A stretch of 64,000 nucleotides of DNA from Solenopsis invicta (GCF_016802725.1 NC_052672.1:11232710-11296709); one strand, 5' to 3'; shown: positions 48,400-61,479, counted from the first letter of the stretch. Notes: generated by a model not told the origin, from the sequence alone. Program-made: numbers and translations.

Positions 48400-49000
48400 G
48401 AACAACCTTATCTAATCAACCCTTTCTGTGATTAACGTGCTTAATTTCAAAGTAAGCAGTGTATATTAACGCATGCACCTAGTAAATAACAAATTAGAGT
48501 CAAATTTAACAATTTTACAGTTAACTTATTTAACTTTATTGTTTTAGTTTCAATTGATGGCATATTAAGTAGGAGCAACAACGACTTATAAGAATGGTTA
48601 AAAATAAATTGGGTAGAATTTGACACTATGAATTTAACGATAAACTGTTCTACATAATTATTCTGATGGCTGTAACAAAGTTGATTTCTGCATCAAGTTA
48701 AGTTCTTAGACACTTTGGCAAAACCGTGTACTTATTTCTAGAATGGTGATTTCTTCACACCCCCCCCCCCGATAGCTATTTTCTAGATAAAGATATTCGC
48801 CAATTAACTAAAAATTCGTTTACTCCACTGAAACTTTTGGTTACGTATTTATTAACGGATAGCTGGTCTTCTGCTAACTTTGGGCACAAATATACTAGAG
48901 AATTTTAATAGATATTACCATATTCTCTGGGAGGGATCTTATGAATAAAGTTATAAAGAAATTGGGCATAAGTAAATTTGTAAAGCGTAACGAATCAGAG
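48400..49000. other. non-coding AT-rich stretch
   Basis: Nothing recognisable apart from a run of 11 C residues at 48,760-48,770. Confidence 0.5.
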
Positions 49001-49265
49001 CGACGAGAGTTCATAAGCGCGCGGTCCCGCCCGCGTTTCCACGATCAACGTTTGTCATTTGCCGATGTGCAACACAGTCTCGTATTCTGACGAGGATCGC
49101 GACGCACGTTTGTAACTTCGCTTCAGAATCGAGGGTTCGCGCAAATTGTGTCCTCAGAACGTTAATTAGGCTCGTTAATGCGTTCTGTCGTTGTATCATC
49201 GAGTATCGATAATGGATCAAACTCATTATCAGTGCAGCAGATGATGACTTATCAATAAGAAATCC

Positions 49266-49315
<50 letters not shown>
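49266..49315 (+). repeat. (AAT)n microsatellite
   Basis: About 17 uninterrupted AAT/TAA units. Confidence 0.9.
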
Positions 49316-49316
<1 letters not shown>

Positions 49317-49470
49317 CTTGATCGCATTGTATATTTATGTGGCTCTCGAGGAAGATAAAAATATTTTCAGAGAGAACTCGCACGAAGAAAAGCAAGCGAT
49401 GAGATGCATCGCGCGATTTATCTTCATACGCTTTTTGCGATTATCTCGACGTCGAGGAAAACAGAGAACG

Positions 49471-49471
49471 T

Positions 49472-49519
<48 letters not shown>
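49471..49519 (+). repeat. (GA)n microsatellite
   Basis: GA repeat with one GAAAGA interruption, beside a CpG-rich block at about 49,560-49,790. Confidence 0.85.
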
Positions 49520-49521
<2 letters not shown>

Positions 49522-49910
49522 GAGAGAGGAAAAGAGCGTTCCCTTATAGTCCACGGCAATTTCTCTCACCGACAGCGTGATTGCAGACGACCAAGGCGAT
49601 TTTCCGCATTTCCTCCCCGATTTTCGTGCTCCGCGATTTTCGCGCTCTCCGCTCTTCTTTGCCTCTCTCTCTTCCGCCCGGAATTGTGCATCGGACGAAA
49701 AAAGGGCGAAGGTTTCCTTCCCAATTCTTGCTGCGCCGCCTTCGTTAGCTCGATCAACCGTGCGCGAGTCGCGCTCGATCGGAAGGAGAAACTAGGGAGA
49801 GAAAAGATGAGAAAAAAAATAAAAAAAAAAAATAAAAGATAATAACAGAATAAAAGCGAATTGTGAAGAAACAAGACACAAGTTGCAAAGAATTCAGTAG
49901 AAGTTTTTAA

Positions 49911-50430
49911 GGATGTATGGGTAATGTCTCAAAACATTACCAAAAATATAAAAATTTCATAGAGTATGGTATTTTAGTATTACGTTTGAGTATCTGTGTA
50001 AAATTTGAATACAATTCACTTATTAATTTAGAAGTTATTTAATTTTTTATTTACTCTTGATTCTTATGTAAAATCGCGTTTTACAGTATACACTTATTTG
50101 CAAATTTTATGGCAGTAGCATTACCAATTAAATTTTTACATATACTAATAAAACTCTAATAAATATTTGTGCAAAAATTTATTTAGATCCACTTACTCGT
50201 TTAAAAATTATTTATTTAGAAATCCAGCAGAACATAGTAATTTTCATTATAAATCAAATTTTTCATTTTCAAGTTTTCTTACTTGCAGCTAGTTTTAGGG
50301 TCAAAATTTGAGCATTTATGACCAAATTTTTTTTGTTAATTATAAATAAAAATAAATAAACCCAGAGAAACCTTCAGTTTTTAAATTTCGATAACTTTTA
50401 GCTCGTATTGCATAGCCAAAACATTCTTAA
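49911..50430 (+). repeat. Dispersed repeat family R1, copy C
   Basis: Close to copy A (1,838-2,325) over its whole length: begins AAGGATGTATGGGTAATGTC, then CTCAAAACATTACCAAAAAT, and contains AGATCCACTTACTCGTTT near 50,184 and CTTGCAGCTAG near 50,285. Copies A and C are more alike than either is to B. Confidence 0.7.
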
Positions 50431-50633
50431 GTAAGAAAAAGGCAAAGAGAAAATAAAAGATTAGATTAAATAGAAATTATGTTTATTAGGAAATTAAATG
50501 TTCATTGGTAGAGAGGTAAATTATTGGTAGAGTCTCAAATATTAAAAATTCAATCGTAAATGCTTTTTAGAATATGTAAATTACATAATTGTGTGTACTT
50601 AAATTTATTTGAAAATTCTTAAAATGTCTACAT

Positions 50634-50800
50634 GAAAAGGACAATTCTACTTGCGTCTAAAAATTTAGCTGGATACAGATTAGAAAATAATTTTATGTTG
50701 GATAATCAAAATAACTATATATAACGCCCATGATTGCTGCAAACAGTTTTGACATTCTAACAACCAAGTTAATCCAATTTAATTTTTTAAATTGTTCAAC
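50634..50800 (+). repeat. Direct repeat R3, copy 2
   Basis: Second copy of the segment at 48,129-48,300. Confidence 0.5.
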
Positions 50801-52440
50801 GTACTCGTAATTATTTTCAGATCTGTATTTCAGCAAAGTTGTTCTTTCTTTTTAGATGTACTTATTGAAATTTTAATAAATATTTTATAAAACTTTAATC
50901 TTCTAATTACGAAAAGCGTTCAAGATCAGATTTCCAATATTTGAAACACTGTCAGAATAATTGAACCCTTTATTTTATTGAATTTCGTTTAACATCAATT
51001 CCTACTTTAAGATTCAATATCAATTTTCCTTAAATATTTTCTTGTCTTACGGAATCTGTCGTTATCTAAACTCAATTTACATCGAAGCGTGTTGCTTCAA
51101 CTTTTTCAGTCGTTGATATTTGGCTCGATCCCCCGCGGGATCGTCCAAAAAGATCTGATTATTTCGAGCTGCGTTACATATTAATCACTTCGCTCGTTAC
51201 TTTCGCGCGATCAATCCGGTCCACGGGTTCAACTACACTCGCGGCTAATTAAACAACACACCTAGCTGTACGTGTCGCAATCGGTTGCAAACATTCGCGT
51301 TAATCTACGTGACGGTCCGCATAATTCCATCCGGATTATTCACGACGCGCTAAATGATAGAAATATCGTTACATCCCGCACTCGCTCTCTTTCTCTCTCT
51401 CTCTCCCTCTCTGTCTCTCTCCCTCCGTTCCTTTTTTCCGTTAAACACACGTAAGGGGGCGAGACACGCGGGAATGGGGTAAAGCTGTAAAGCGCTCCTC
51501 GTGCACTCTTTCACCCGTTCTCTCTTTCCCATTCTTTCTCGCAGCACGTTACGCGTGTGTCGTCTCTGTCCGGTTCAACGGCGGCGGCGGTGGCGGCGAC
51601 AGGGGGGACCTAAGTGCAAAATTATTTTAAAAATATTTTCTTAACCGCGTTAAGAGCCTGAAAGCTGACCCGGCGCGGGCACCACGTCGACGCGTGTACA
51701 GGGCTCACCCCGGGGGTAAAAAGAATTGGAAATGCCGCACGGCGGTTTTTCGACTTGTCGCGGTTTTCAGACCCTTCTTCCTTCTCCGCGAGCGACGATG
51801 ACTCCTCCGTGTGCGTGCGACGTACGTACGTGACTCGCTGTTCTCGAGGAGTGACCGCCTTAAGCACGATCATCGACGACGGTTAGCCTCGATGGACGAT
51901 AGAAGTATCATTATGCGCCTCCTTTTCACGATAGCGGAAGAGGCGGGTATATCCGGCGTTATTGCGCGCCGATAACGAGGGATGGATATGTCCGCCTTTC
52001 CCGCGAGCATCGTGGTGATCGAGTAGGGTAAATGATCTATTAAAAGAAGCGCGTAATGATATTTTACTCGAATCGTTCAGTTTGTGGACGATTCCGCGAA
52101 AATCAAATCGATTATATCAATATATAAGCAAAAATTTAAAAATAATATTTTTCTGAAGCCTAAGTTTACATTAAATTTAGATGAGATTTATAAGCTAAGT
52201 AGATATTGACATATTTTGCGTACTTTTAATCAGGGATCCAGGTCGAAAGAATATTTCACGGTTACGGTTTCGGTTTTGTAACCAATAAAGAAAAATGGTG
52301 GTTTAAAAAAATCACGAATTTTTTTCGGTCATGAATATGGTTCTTTTACAATTTTTTTTTTAATTTTTCATTGTTTTATTAAGCGATGTAATTTTTTTAT
52401 ATGGTTTTTATATTTCTATTCTGTCTGTATATAAAAGGAA
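50800..52440. other. no gene supported; CpG-rich patch
   Basis: CpG-rich sequence from about 51,110 to 52,030 with a CT-rich run at 51,384-51,425 and a CGG-rich patch at 51,580-51,600. Frames on both strands are not protein-like. Confidence 0.4.
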
Positions 52441-52456
52441 AAAAAAGAAAAAAAAA

Positions 52457-54382
52457 TCAAAGCTATATAAGTGAAATTAGAACAATAAAAAATGCGGAAT
52501 AAATAATAATTTAAATATATATAAATATAAAGATATAGAGAAAAAAAAACAATATAGAAACAGTATAAAAATATTGCAATTAATATCTATCAAGTCTTTG
52601 ATCAATCAATTCGGATTTCTACTTTTAATATTTTATCAAGCTGTAATATCGTAATTTGCGCATAACGTACACTTTTTAAAGAAATTCATATTGCATATTT
52701 TTCAAATATTATTTACTTATACATGTATCCCTTTACTTACAATAGAGTTACGTTCCGAGGCTTCTGTAAAGCGAATAGTATTTTTTTGCATTTATGTAAA
52801 TAAAACATTTGTGCAAAACATTATTTTATTATTAAATGATTACAGATCTCTATTCAGAAAATGAGAAAATAAATTTTTTTTTAAAGATTATAATTCTTAA
52901 TATAATATTTACTATTACAAAATTAATATAGCTTCAACAAGTTAAGATTAAAAAATAATACTATTTTTTTCTAAAAAATATATTCTGGATATAATATTGT
53001 ATGCTGTATTATAAAATCAATATTTAATCTACATCACTGCTTCAACATCTTCGTTATAATCTACTGATTAATTTTCAGTCAACACCATGCTGATCGTAAA
53101 TCCGAAAATTCGTAAACCGTAAGTAGAGAGATATCTTATAAATGTAATATATAATATATAAATTCTACTCCTTGTACTTGTCCGCAATCCAAGTTTTCAT
53201 GAATAACATCCCGAAAAAGAGTTTAAGAAGGTTAAATGTCAATTAGGATTGTAGCACGAGACGTACGTTAGAGTGATTTTCGAAGAAATTGAAGATGCGA
53301 ACGCTAATCGCACGAGAGTGCATTGCAGTGTACAAAGAGCATCGCATATTTTTTGTCTCCTAAGCATTTCACTACTTAATTTTATGTACTTCGCTATGTA
53401 AAATCTGACGACAATTATTCGAAAAATACCAGTAAAATTTACGTACATTATTTGCTATAATAAGTGACTTTTCCATTAGGCGAGAAATAGATTTTGGTGC
53501 GCGTGCACAGCTTTACATTTTACAGTATTACCTATACGTCCTTTACACACCTTTTCCATCCCATGTACTTTTAAACCATCCTCTCCCTCACCGGGCGCCG
53601 TACCACTTCGATGCTTTTTACGCGGTGCTTTTCTCTTATTTTGAACCTCTCCGTTGGCCTGGCCAAGAGTTTCCAGTCAGCGTTACGTAGAAAACGTTGA
53701 ACTTGTTCAAGAGCTTTTCCTCTCCTGGAAAAGAAGTAGCACGGAGCGAGGAATGAACGGAAAATGTCAAACAAATTTATTGGGTCTTCGTGACACGGTA
53801 TCTCGCGACACGGATGCTTTTGTTATTGTTTTTACGAATAAAATAATAAGCGACGTTAATCACCAAATGTAAAAATTGACATTCATTTGAGGGTTGTTTG
53901 CATCTTATTATTAGTTTTTTTTTAAATGCTCTATATCTATTAAATTAAAAATTATATATATATATATATTTTCTCATTTTCTGAATAGAGACCTATAATT
54001 ATTTTTAATAATAAAATAATTTTTTGCACAAATGTTTTATTTTCATAAATGCAAAAAAATACTATTCGCTTTACAGAAGCCTCGGAACGTAACTCTATTG
54101 TAAGTAAAGGGATACATGTATAAGTAAATAATATTTAAAAAATATGCAATATTAATTTCTTTAAAAAGTGTACATTATGCGCAAATTACGATATTACAGC
54201 TTGATAAAATATTAAAAATAGAAATCCGAATTGATTGATCAAAGAATTGATAGATATTAATTGAAATATTTTTATACTGTTTTTATATTGTTTTTTTTTC
54301 TTTATATCTTTATATTTATATATATTTAAATTATTATTTATTCCGCATTTTTTATTGTTCTAATTTCAATTATATAACTTTG

Positions 54383-54383
<1 letters not shown>
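52457..54383. repeat. large foldback: 415-bp inverted arms, 1.1-kb spacer
   Basis: Left arm 52,457-52,871 and right arm 53,968-54,383 are inverted copies at high identity over their full length. Landmarks: AAAAATGCGGAATAAATAAT at the outer part, GAGTTACGTTCCGAGGCTTC in the middle, CTATTCAGAAAATGAGAAAA at the inner edge, each matched by its complement in the other arm. The 1,096-bp spacer is unrelated unique-looking DNA with no credible gene. It could be a foldback-type transposon or two oppositely inserted copies of one repeat. Confidence 0.85.

Positions 54384-54386
<3 letters not shown>

Positions 54387-54421
<35 letters not shown>
54387..54421 (+). repeat. (TA)n beside the foldback
   Basis: TA run starting four bases outside the right arm. 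Confidence 0.85.
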
Positions 54422-54424
54422 CGG

Positions 54425-56580
54425 CATTTAACATTATATATAGTTACAATCTTTATAAAGGATATTTTATAACTGGTAATACGATCGGGAGAAGATGCTT
54501 CTACAAGAAAAATAAAGAAGAATAAATTTTTGTGTACATTTTATTTTCAAGATAATCGAGTTTGAAAATTGACATGAAATATATTGTAACTCGTAAACTA
54601 TCCATTTTAAGAGAGAAGGGAGTTTCTTATTAACATCATTGCCAATTTTATTAGAGGTTTGTTAGCATCATTATTAAAATTGATTCTCGATTTAATATTG
54701 TAATAGTACTAGTTTCGTCAATTTGGTGTTTCAAGACTGAAAAATTTATCGGCGATCGGCACAATTTGGAGAACTTGAAAATTTATATAAAATCATTTAA
54801 AAAATATCAAAATCTAGCTTTAATTATTAAGACTCTTTAATTTAATTGTGTTTTCACATGTCAATGTATATTCGTTTATTATTCATTTTTTAATAACTGT
54901 ATCTTAGTACTTTTATGAACGGAATAATGAGATGAATCAATTGGTACAATGAAAATACATAGCTGCTTAAAAAATTATACGATATATCATTATATACTTT
55001 TTAAAAAAATTTATGTGTTTTTTTACGTCAATTCATCTCATTATTAAGCGGATAAAAGTATTAAGGTACAGTAATCACAAATAATGAATAGTTTACAAGA
55101 TATTTTATATTTTATGCCAAAATATGTTAATTTTGATATTCAATTATCTAAAAAATGATGGATACAAAAAAATTTCATTATCTATTTTCGACTTATTCCT
55201 TTTCATGTAGAATCATCCCTTTCGCGATTGTACCACCAGTTACAGAATCCTGTATTAAATAAAAAGTATAAGTAATTCATATGTAGGACATGAATCAATT
55301 ATCTATCTTGATTATAAAATTATAATTAGTTTTCTTCTAATAATAATCTTAAAGTTACATAATTCGAAAAATATTAAGATGTATTTGAGTTTGCATGTAA
55401 GAATTTTATAAAAAATTCGCGTTTGTGCATCACTCGTTTTTGCACGTAAGATAAAAATCAAAACCCCGTCGGGAATATCGATACGACGCCGATTAAGCGT
55501 TATGAATTTTCATTAAACGATGCTGTTTTAACATATTTTTCCCCACCTGAGAGGGAGGAATTCTCATTTTCTCTCACGCACACACGTCTATCGGCCGGTC
55601 TGCTCAGCCTGATCAAAATATCCCCGTCGAATACTTAATTACTTCGATCTCACTATCTTGTAGATAGCTTACTCTAACAGCCATGTACATTATATACAAG
55701 GAAGACTTATGATGGGGTTCCAATTTGCCGCGGGGCGCCGTCAGGCTGCGTTTAACAACTTTTTAATGGAGGCTTGGCGACCATCGTCAGCCCCAGTCGC
55801 CGTAACGTTGAAACGTTAATTCTAACGGGTGTCATCCCGAAAAATAAGTTACTCCGCCTCCACCTTCGTGAATGGAGAAATCGCGTTTTTCTCATTGTCC
55901 CGCCGCATTGAAAGAAACGTACGAGGACGTCATCGAATTAAAATGTTTCAGAGAACCGGCACCGTCGTCGACGTTGCCGTTAATCGCGATACGACGTAAA
56001 AGAGATACAAGCGCAAACGCGACACGTTAAAGCGTTTACGCGAGTTTCGTATTTAGTAAGTAAATCGATCGATCTTGCATGCCGCGTCCGCCCAATCTAT
56101 TCTAATGACACATGAAACAATTCTAGAGAGATTAATTTTTTTATTAATATTAACTTTTTTTTAATGTGAAAATGTTATAGATAGTAATAAATATATTAAT
56201 TTGAAACAAGTTTGAAAGACCTTATTCAGTGTTCAATGCAATTGCTGCTATGTAAACAATTTATAAAAATAATATCCTACAGATGTTCTAAAGATATTAT
56301 CGAGACGTTCCAAGAACGTCCGTTCGTCCTAAGAACGTCCTTTGGATGTCCTTTGGATAAAGTGTGCTTTGTGGGATATTGTATGGTATAATGATAGATA
56401 CGCTAATATATAACAATAATTATTATGTTATAATATACAGAAAATGGGGGTTGAAAAATATTGCCATTGTATCTTTTCGGCGTTATTCCCGACGGCCGTA
56501 CGTCCCGACAGAAATCGGTAGAGAGCGGATTAGCAAACGTATTAACGGTTAATAAAAGGCGCTCAATTAATCAACGTATT
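54425..56580. other. non-coding stretch
   Basis: AT-rich to about 55,440, then a moderately CpG-rich patch to 56,090, then AT-rich. No gene or repeat that I can support. GAACGTCC-type motifs repeat at 56,305-56,345. Confidence 0.45.
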
Positions 56581-56769
56581 TTCCAGTAACGCGGCAAAAG
56601 GGACGTCACGGGGGGTGGAAAAAAAAGAGAAGAAATGGAGAGGAGGGGGGAAATTGCTTAACTATAATACTCCAGCGAAATTCGCGATAATAGTAATTAA
56701 CTGGTGCACGGACCTCCGGAGTTACCGGTTCGTAGCCTGGTGTCCACGATTTGCACGCGTCGAACGGCG

Positions 56770-56985
56770 AGGATCGATTTTTCGCGCGCGTGCACGGCGC
56801 GCGAGCGCGCACGCATCCGGACGCGCGCGCTAAACTTTCTCGCACGCACGTATATACGCGCGCATACGCGCGACCATCGCCGGCCCACAGGCGGCCGCTG
56901 ATACGTACGCGCGTGCACGCGCGTACGTACCTTTGTGTGCGTGTACACACGCGTACACGTATACATGTGCACGTGCACGTTTCGC
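56770..56985. other. Z-DNA-prone alternating purine/pyrimidine tract with palindrome
   Basis: Strictly alternating purine/pyrimidine segments include about 33 bp near 56,840-56,872, 30 bp at 56,901-56,930 and 47 bp at 56,934-56,980, mixing CG, CA/TG and TA steps. A perfect 28-bp palindrome occupies 56,902-56,929, centred on GTGCAC. The segment is far more CpG-rich than its surroundings. Confidence 0.8.
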
Positions 56986-56999
56986 CCGAGCCATCGCTC

Positions 57000-57290
57000 T
57001 GAGCCCTCGCAGAATCTCGCCCAACCCCGGCTCTCTCGCCCAACCCCCTTCCCCGCCGACAATTCTCCATCCCCCTGATAAGCGTCCGCGCCCCCTTTCC
57101 CCTCGCTCACCCTCTCGCTCACCCGCCCGCGACACCCCCTCGTCGTCTCGTCTCCCTCCTCCCCCGATGTCGTCCTCTCCCGGCACGAACATCCCCCTCG
57201 CCTCGTCGGCCTCGTCTCTTCCCCTCGCCACCTCCTCGCCCCGTTTCGTCCCTCACGCCCTCGCCCACCTTCACCGCCGTTCTCCACCTA
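57000..57290 (+). other. pyrimidine-rich C/T tract
   Basis: About 290 bp in which the plus strand is dominated by CCCTC and CGCTC. Long Pro/Ser or Gly/Arg/Glu frames on the two strands are composition artefacts. A purine-rich GAGAGA segment follows at 57,500-57,560. Confidence 0.6.
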
Positions 57291-58235
57291 ACCTAGCGCA
57301 GCATCCGCGTTCTGGAGCTGCTCTCGCAGCTCTCGTAATCGCATTTGACGTCGCTACGTTTTTGTTTCAGAGCAGTACGTGACGCTTCCGCCCGTGAGGG
57401 CTCTTGGCAAAACACGCGAGGGAGGAAAAAAGAAGAAGACGCCGATGGAGAGGGAGAGAAATAATGTGTATGTCTGTGCTTGTATGTATGTGCGGGATAG
57501 ATAGAGAGAGAGAGAGGGATACATGTATATAGATAGATAAAGAGAGAAGGAGGATGAGAAAGAACAGAAGAGCTAGTAAGAAGGAGGGCACGAAAACTAT
57601 GAGAGAGGAATGGACGCGCGAACGTTCGGAGGAGGGCAGCAGGTAGGTCGAAGGTACACATCGAGGATCGAGAGATCGAATAGGAGGTCGGTCCCTTGAT
57701 CACCTCTCGGACGAGGAACACAAAGCAGCCGAGAAAGAAGATCTTTCTTTCTCTCTCTTTCTCTTTTGCTGTTTTTAAGCGTCGTAATTTTTGCCGATAT
57801 TTCTTGACATCGTTTATTCCCTTTGCCGCATCATCGCGGGCCCTATGCTCTCTCGACTGATTCTACATCCTAGACGGAGTGCTTGATGATGGAAAGCTCC
57901 GGCGTGGAATCCGGTCCCCTTGTCGTTCCTTACAAACGACATGGGAACGGGACCGCTTGAAATCAATAATAATGAAGATCGATTAAATTCGCATTAATGA
58001 GATGTCGCCCGATACAGATGTTGAATTATTCCTGGGCAAGCAGGATTTGTGCGTGTATAGGAAATGTATCTGGAATACACTTATTTCCTCGGTTGCCAGT
58101 TTCCGGAAAATGGCTCTCCGGTTAATTTTATCTTGGCAGAAGTTAATGCAAGGGGCGAGATTTCATTGTCGGGACATTTAATGCTGAGAATTAAAATCTT
58201 GCGACGAATCACGTTTTTTGATAACTTTTTACTCA

Positions 58236-58437
58236 CACTGAAAGAAAAAATTACTAAATTGTAATAAGTATTTGCTTGTATAGTTGCAATAAAATATTTA
58301 CTAAATGTAAATGGATATTTATTTAGTCGAAGAACCACTAATTTAATTTAACTATCATTTTTACTTATTGTGTAAATATTTATGTACCGTAAACAAATAT
58401 TTAAATATTATTAAAATTTAATATCTTCTTTCAGGGT
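58236..58437. mobile_element. MITE family M1, copy 2
   Basis: A 202-bp element with ends CACTGAAAGAAAAAATT and its degraded complement ...CTTTCAGGGT. It shares the interior of the copy at 27,881-28,082, including AAATATTTATGTACCGTAAA. Confidence 0.7.
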
Positions 58438-58679
58438 AGTAAAAATACTGATTTCCAATTAATCATAAGACTTATAACTGAAAGGATATCTGACAGCACT
58501 CTGCGCATAATTTGACATTTTCTGAGAACGTTACGCAAGTATTATTAAACTTTGCTGGCTGTGAAGCGCGGTAAAGAGGCGCTTCTAAAGCGATTAAGCG
58601 AAATCAGGCACCTCAAAAAAATAAAAAAAAAATAAAAAAAAAATAAAATAAAACGGACACCGACGATCAATCGATCGTA

Positions 58680-59330
58680 CCTACGCTTACACGCGACAGA
58701 CGGGGTAACGTTTAAATCGGACAAAAGTCTCCCTTACGCAGCAAGTCGACCGACACGTGCTTGCCAATTTGTCGGCCGCACGTGTCACCGGCGAAACCAC
58801 GTCAAAATATTGCACTCGATCTGAATAGGCCAATTACTAGGCTGCGTAACCCAAAACACGCCCACGTCCTTTATGCGCGATGGAGATCTTCTTGAGGCGA
58901 GGATCGTTTCAATTTCGGCACTTTGCGCGGATTTTTCCGCAATCGTCCGACATGAAGCACCGAGCGGCTCCAGCGAAGTGTCTTATAATACTCTTCCGCG
59001 CGATTTCGCAGGACGATGGCGACGGCGCTGATCCGGGCGAAGTGTGCAACGCCAACGCCGAAATTCGCGGCCTTTGTCGGGCGTCGTACAAAGGGGAAAG
59101 TTTCGCGCCGGTAGCTTGGCAATTCCGCCTCTTTCAATTTCTCCAAAACAGAACGCCCACGGCGCGTGTCGACACTTTCGAAGGCCGTAATTTTCTCGAC
59201 AGCGCTTAAAACTCGGGCAAAACGGGCCAATTCAAGACTGGACCAGGCCCCTTTGAGGTTTCTATCATTGTTGGCGTAATAATTCGCTTTAATGGCCTCG
59301 TCCCGCCCGTTCCCATGACTCGCGGTTCGC
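58680..59330. promoter_or_regulatory. CpG-rich block
   Basis: CpG-rich, with long overlapping frames on both strands (about 110-119 codons each). Neither has a recognisable domain or good splice boundaries. Regulatory sequence or an unrecognised exon. Confidence 0.35.
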
Positions 59331-59339
59331 TTCCTCTAC

Positions 59340-60150
59340 TGTGTGTTTATTGGTGCTCTCTTTTGTTTGTCACACGATGCTTGCAATATGTCCTTGCACA
59401 TTGGCAAATTACAATAAATACGCGAATATAAACTGTGAAAAAAAATGTACGTTTTATCTTAAAAACATTTTTAATTACATTGCTTGTAATTATTTTATTT
59501 CTTATAAAAATAATTTTTTATTTTTCTCTTGCATTTGTACAAAATATTCTTTTTTTTTAATAATATGTAAATAAATGTTAAAAGGATCTATGTTCTAGAA
59601 GCTAATAAAAAAATTCAACAATACTCGATTTTAATTTACAATCCTTTTATTGGAGATGTCATGAAAGATTTCTAACAAAAATGTAATAGAATAACATAGT
59701 TTTTTGTAATATTAAGATTTTATATAAAGTTTTTTAACATTTTTATCAATTTTTAGAAAAATATCGATAAATTTAAATAGAATTTTCTTTTACAAAAGTC
59801 TGAATACTGTTTCTTTTCTCATGTATCAAGTTTTTAACACGCATTGATTTTAAAAAGTTTTAATAAAAATTTTTGAAAAAATATATTAAAGTCAAATAAA
59901 AATTTTGTTTCAAATCGCATATTAAATTTTTTACAATATTTAATAGCAAGTAATTGTTTAATTATAGTACGACTTAAATTTTTATATCTTTGTAGGAGAA
60001 AATCTTTTAACCTTTTAAATAAATAAATAAATAAATAAGGAATTGATATAATATATGATAAGAATGACCACGTTTGAAACATATATTGTAATGCAACGTA
60101 ACGATTATTTGACGTATGTGACATGAGAGCAGGGAAAGATAGGCGAAGGT
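59340..60150. other. AT-rich stretch
   Basis: No gene; an AAAT tetranucleotide run lies at about 60,018-60,038. Confidence 0.5.
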
Positions 60151-60842
60151 AAAATACTCGATAATTTCATCCCTTCATAATGCAGGCGTACATCTCGTTG
60201 CACGCGAATGGTCGCACCAGCGCCGGCTACGAATTCCACGTGGATTTCTATGTAATGTCAAACCACTGTTTGTATACGACCGCCGTCTGATCGATCTAAT
60301 TCGCAAAGGGTAGATGATCGAGATTAGATTTTATGGAGCGCCAGCCTCTCGTCGCACGGACCATATGCATGCCATACTTTGTAAGGGTAGTTGGCGGCGG
60401 CCCGATGACTTGCAAGTAGAATTAAAAATGAAGGACGCTGGCTACAGATGCGAGCACAGTTTATTAATAAATTTTTAAGTCGCGCAACTCAGGCCGACGT
60501 ACGTAATTCACTTAAAAGGAAAAGAAAGAAGAATTAGAGGCAGGAAAATAACAAATTTGAATTTCTAAGAATAAACATTGGGAAAACTTATTTAAAAATT
60601 TAGGATTTACGTTTTCATGCATATAATATAAAAGAAAATAGGGTATGCATTAAACTTTTTATTATGAAAGCATATTATCGATATTACTCATCACAAATGT
60701 TCTACTTCCTTCATGACAACCAGAATATTTTATTTTTATTCATTTCGGTGCAATCTTCTGGCTGTCGAAAGTTCTGTTCGCACAATTAACTGCGCAGCAG
60801 TAAAGAATGATGATAAAAATGCATATTGAAAAAATAATACAA

Positions 60843-60867
60843 AGAGAGAGAGAGAGAGAGAGAGAGC
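60843..60867 (+). repeat. (GA)n microsatellite
   Basis: Short uninterrupted GA run. Confidence 0.85.
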
Positions 60868-61014
60868 TCAGACGCCTTATTTATATTTGATGAAGTCATT
60901 CTTAATGAAAATCTTGTTGATCGCTGTTTGAAATTGGACATTAGTGTTAATCGTGCTCTTTGCCCATATGAGAAAACCGCCCACTAATGTCAAATGGCAC
61001 ACATGTGTATATAT

Positions 61015-61342
61015 ACACTAAAAAAAAATTTTTCTAAATGAAAAAAATGCATTTCCTTAAAATATATTATGAATATATAATTTTGTATTTTTACATTTTT
61101 TACATTTAAATAATGATTTTACAAATAAACTAATAATATTATAATTGTTTTCTTATATTAAAAAATCTAATTATCTCAATCATAAAAATAGTTAACAGTA
61201 AATATTTTCAAGAACTGCGAGAAAAAATTACTTGATAAGAAATTATTTACTTTATTTACTTAAATATTTCAATTAAGAAATTTTTAACTTGACTGAAAAT
61301 AAATAAGTTATTAAGACTCAAAAAATAAATAATTTTTAGTGT
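61015..61342. mobile_element. possible MITE with ACACTAAAAA ends
   Basis: ACACTAAAAA at the left and TTTTTAGTGT at the right bound 328 bp of AT-rich DNA. The ends resemble families M1/M2, but the arms pair for only about 10 bp, so chance is possible. Confidence 0.35.
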
Positions 61343-61479
61343 TAAGTAAAATTTTTTTTGTAAGATATTTTTTTCTTTTAACACATATATCATAAAGATA
61401 CGATCATAAAAGATTATAGATATGTAAAATATACATAAAACTGTCATGCACATATATGATACATATATGTCTTTATATA

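Noticed and set aside
49011..49226. 71-codon minus-strand frame that looks mildly protein-like
   Set aside because: No conserved motif, no splice signals at plausible places, and it sits in a CpG-enriched patch that keeps frames open.
56606..57382. Several 130-196 codon frames on both strands
   Set aside because: They overlap in all phases across CpG-alternating and C/T-rich DNA; translations are Arg/Ala/Gly or Pro/Ser low complexity with no splice boundaries.
58871..59230. Opposing 109- and 119-codon frames
   Set aside because: Mutually antisense open frames in CpG-rich DNA, no recognisable motif or exon boundaries; kept only as a CpG block.
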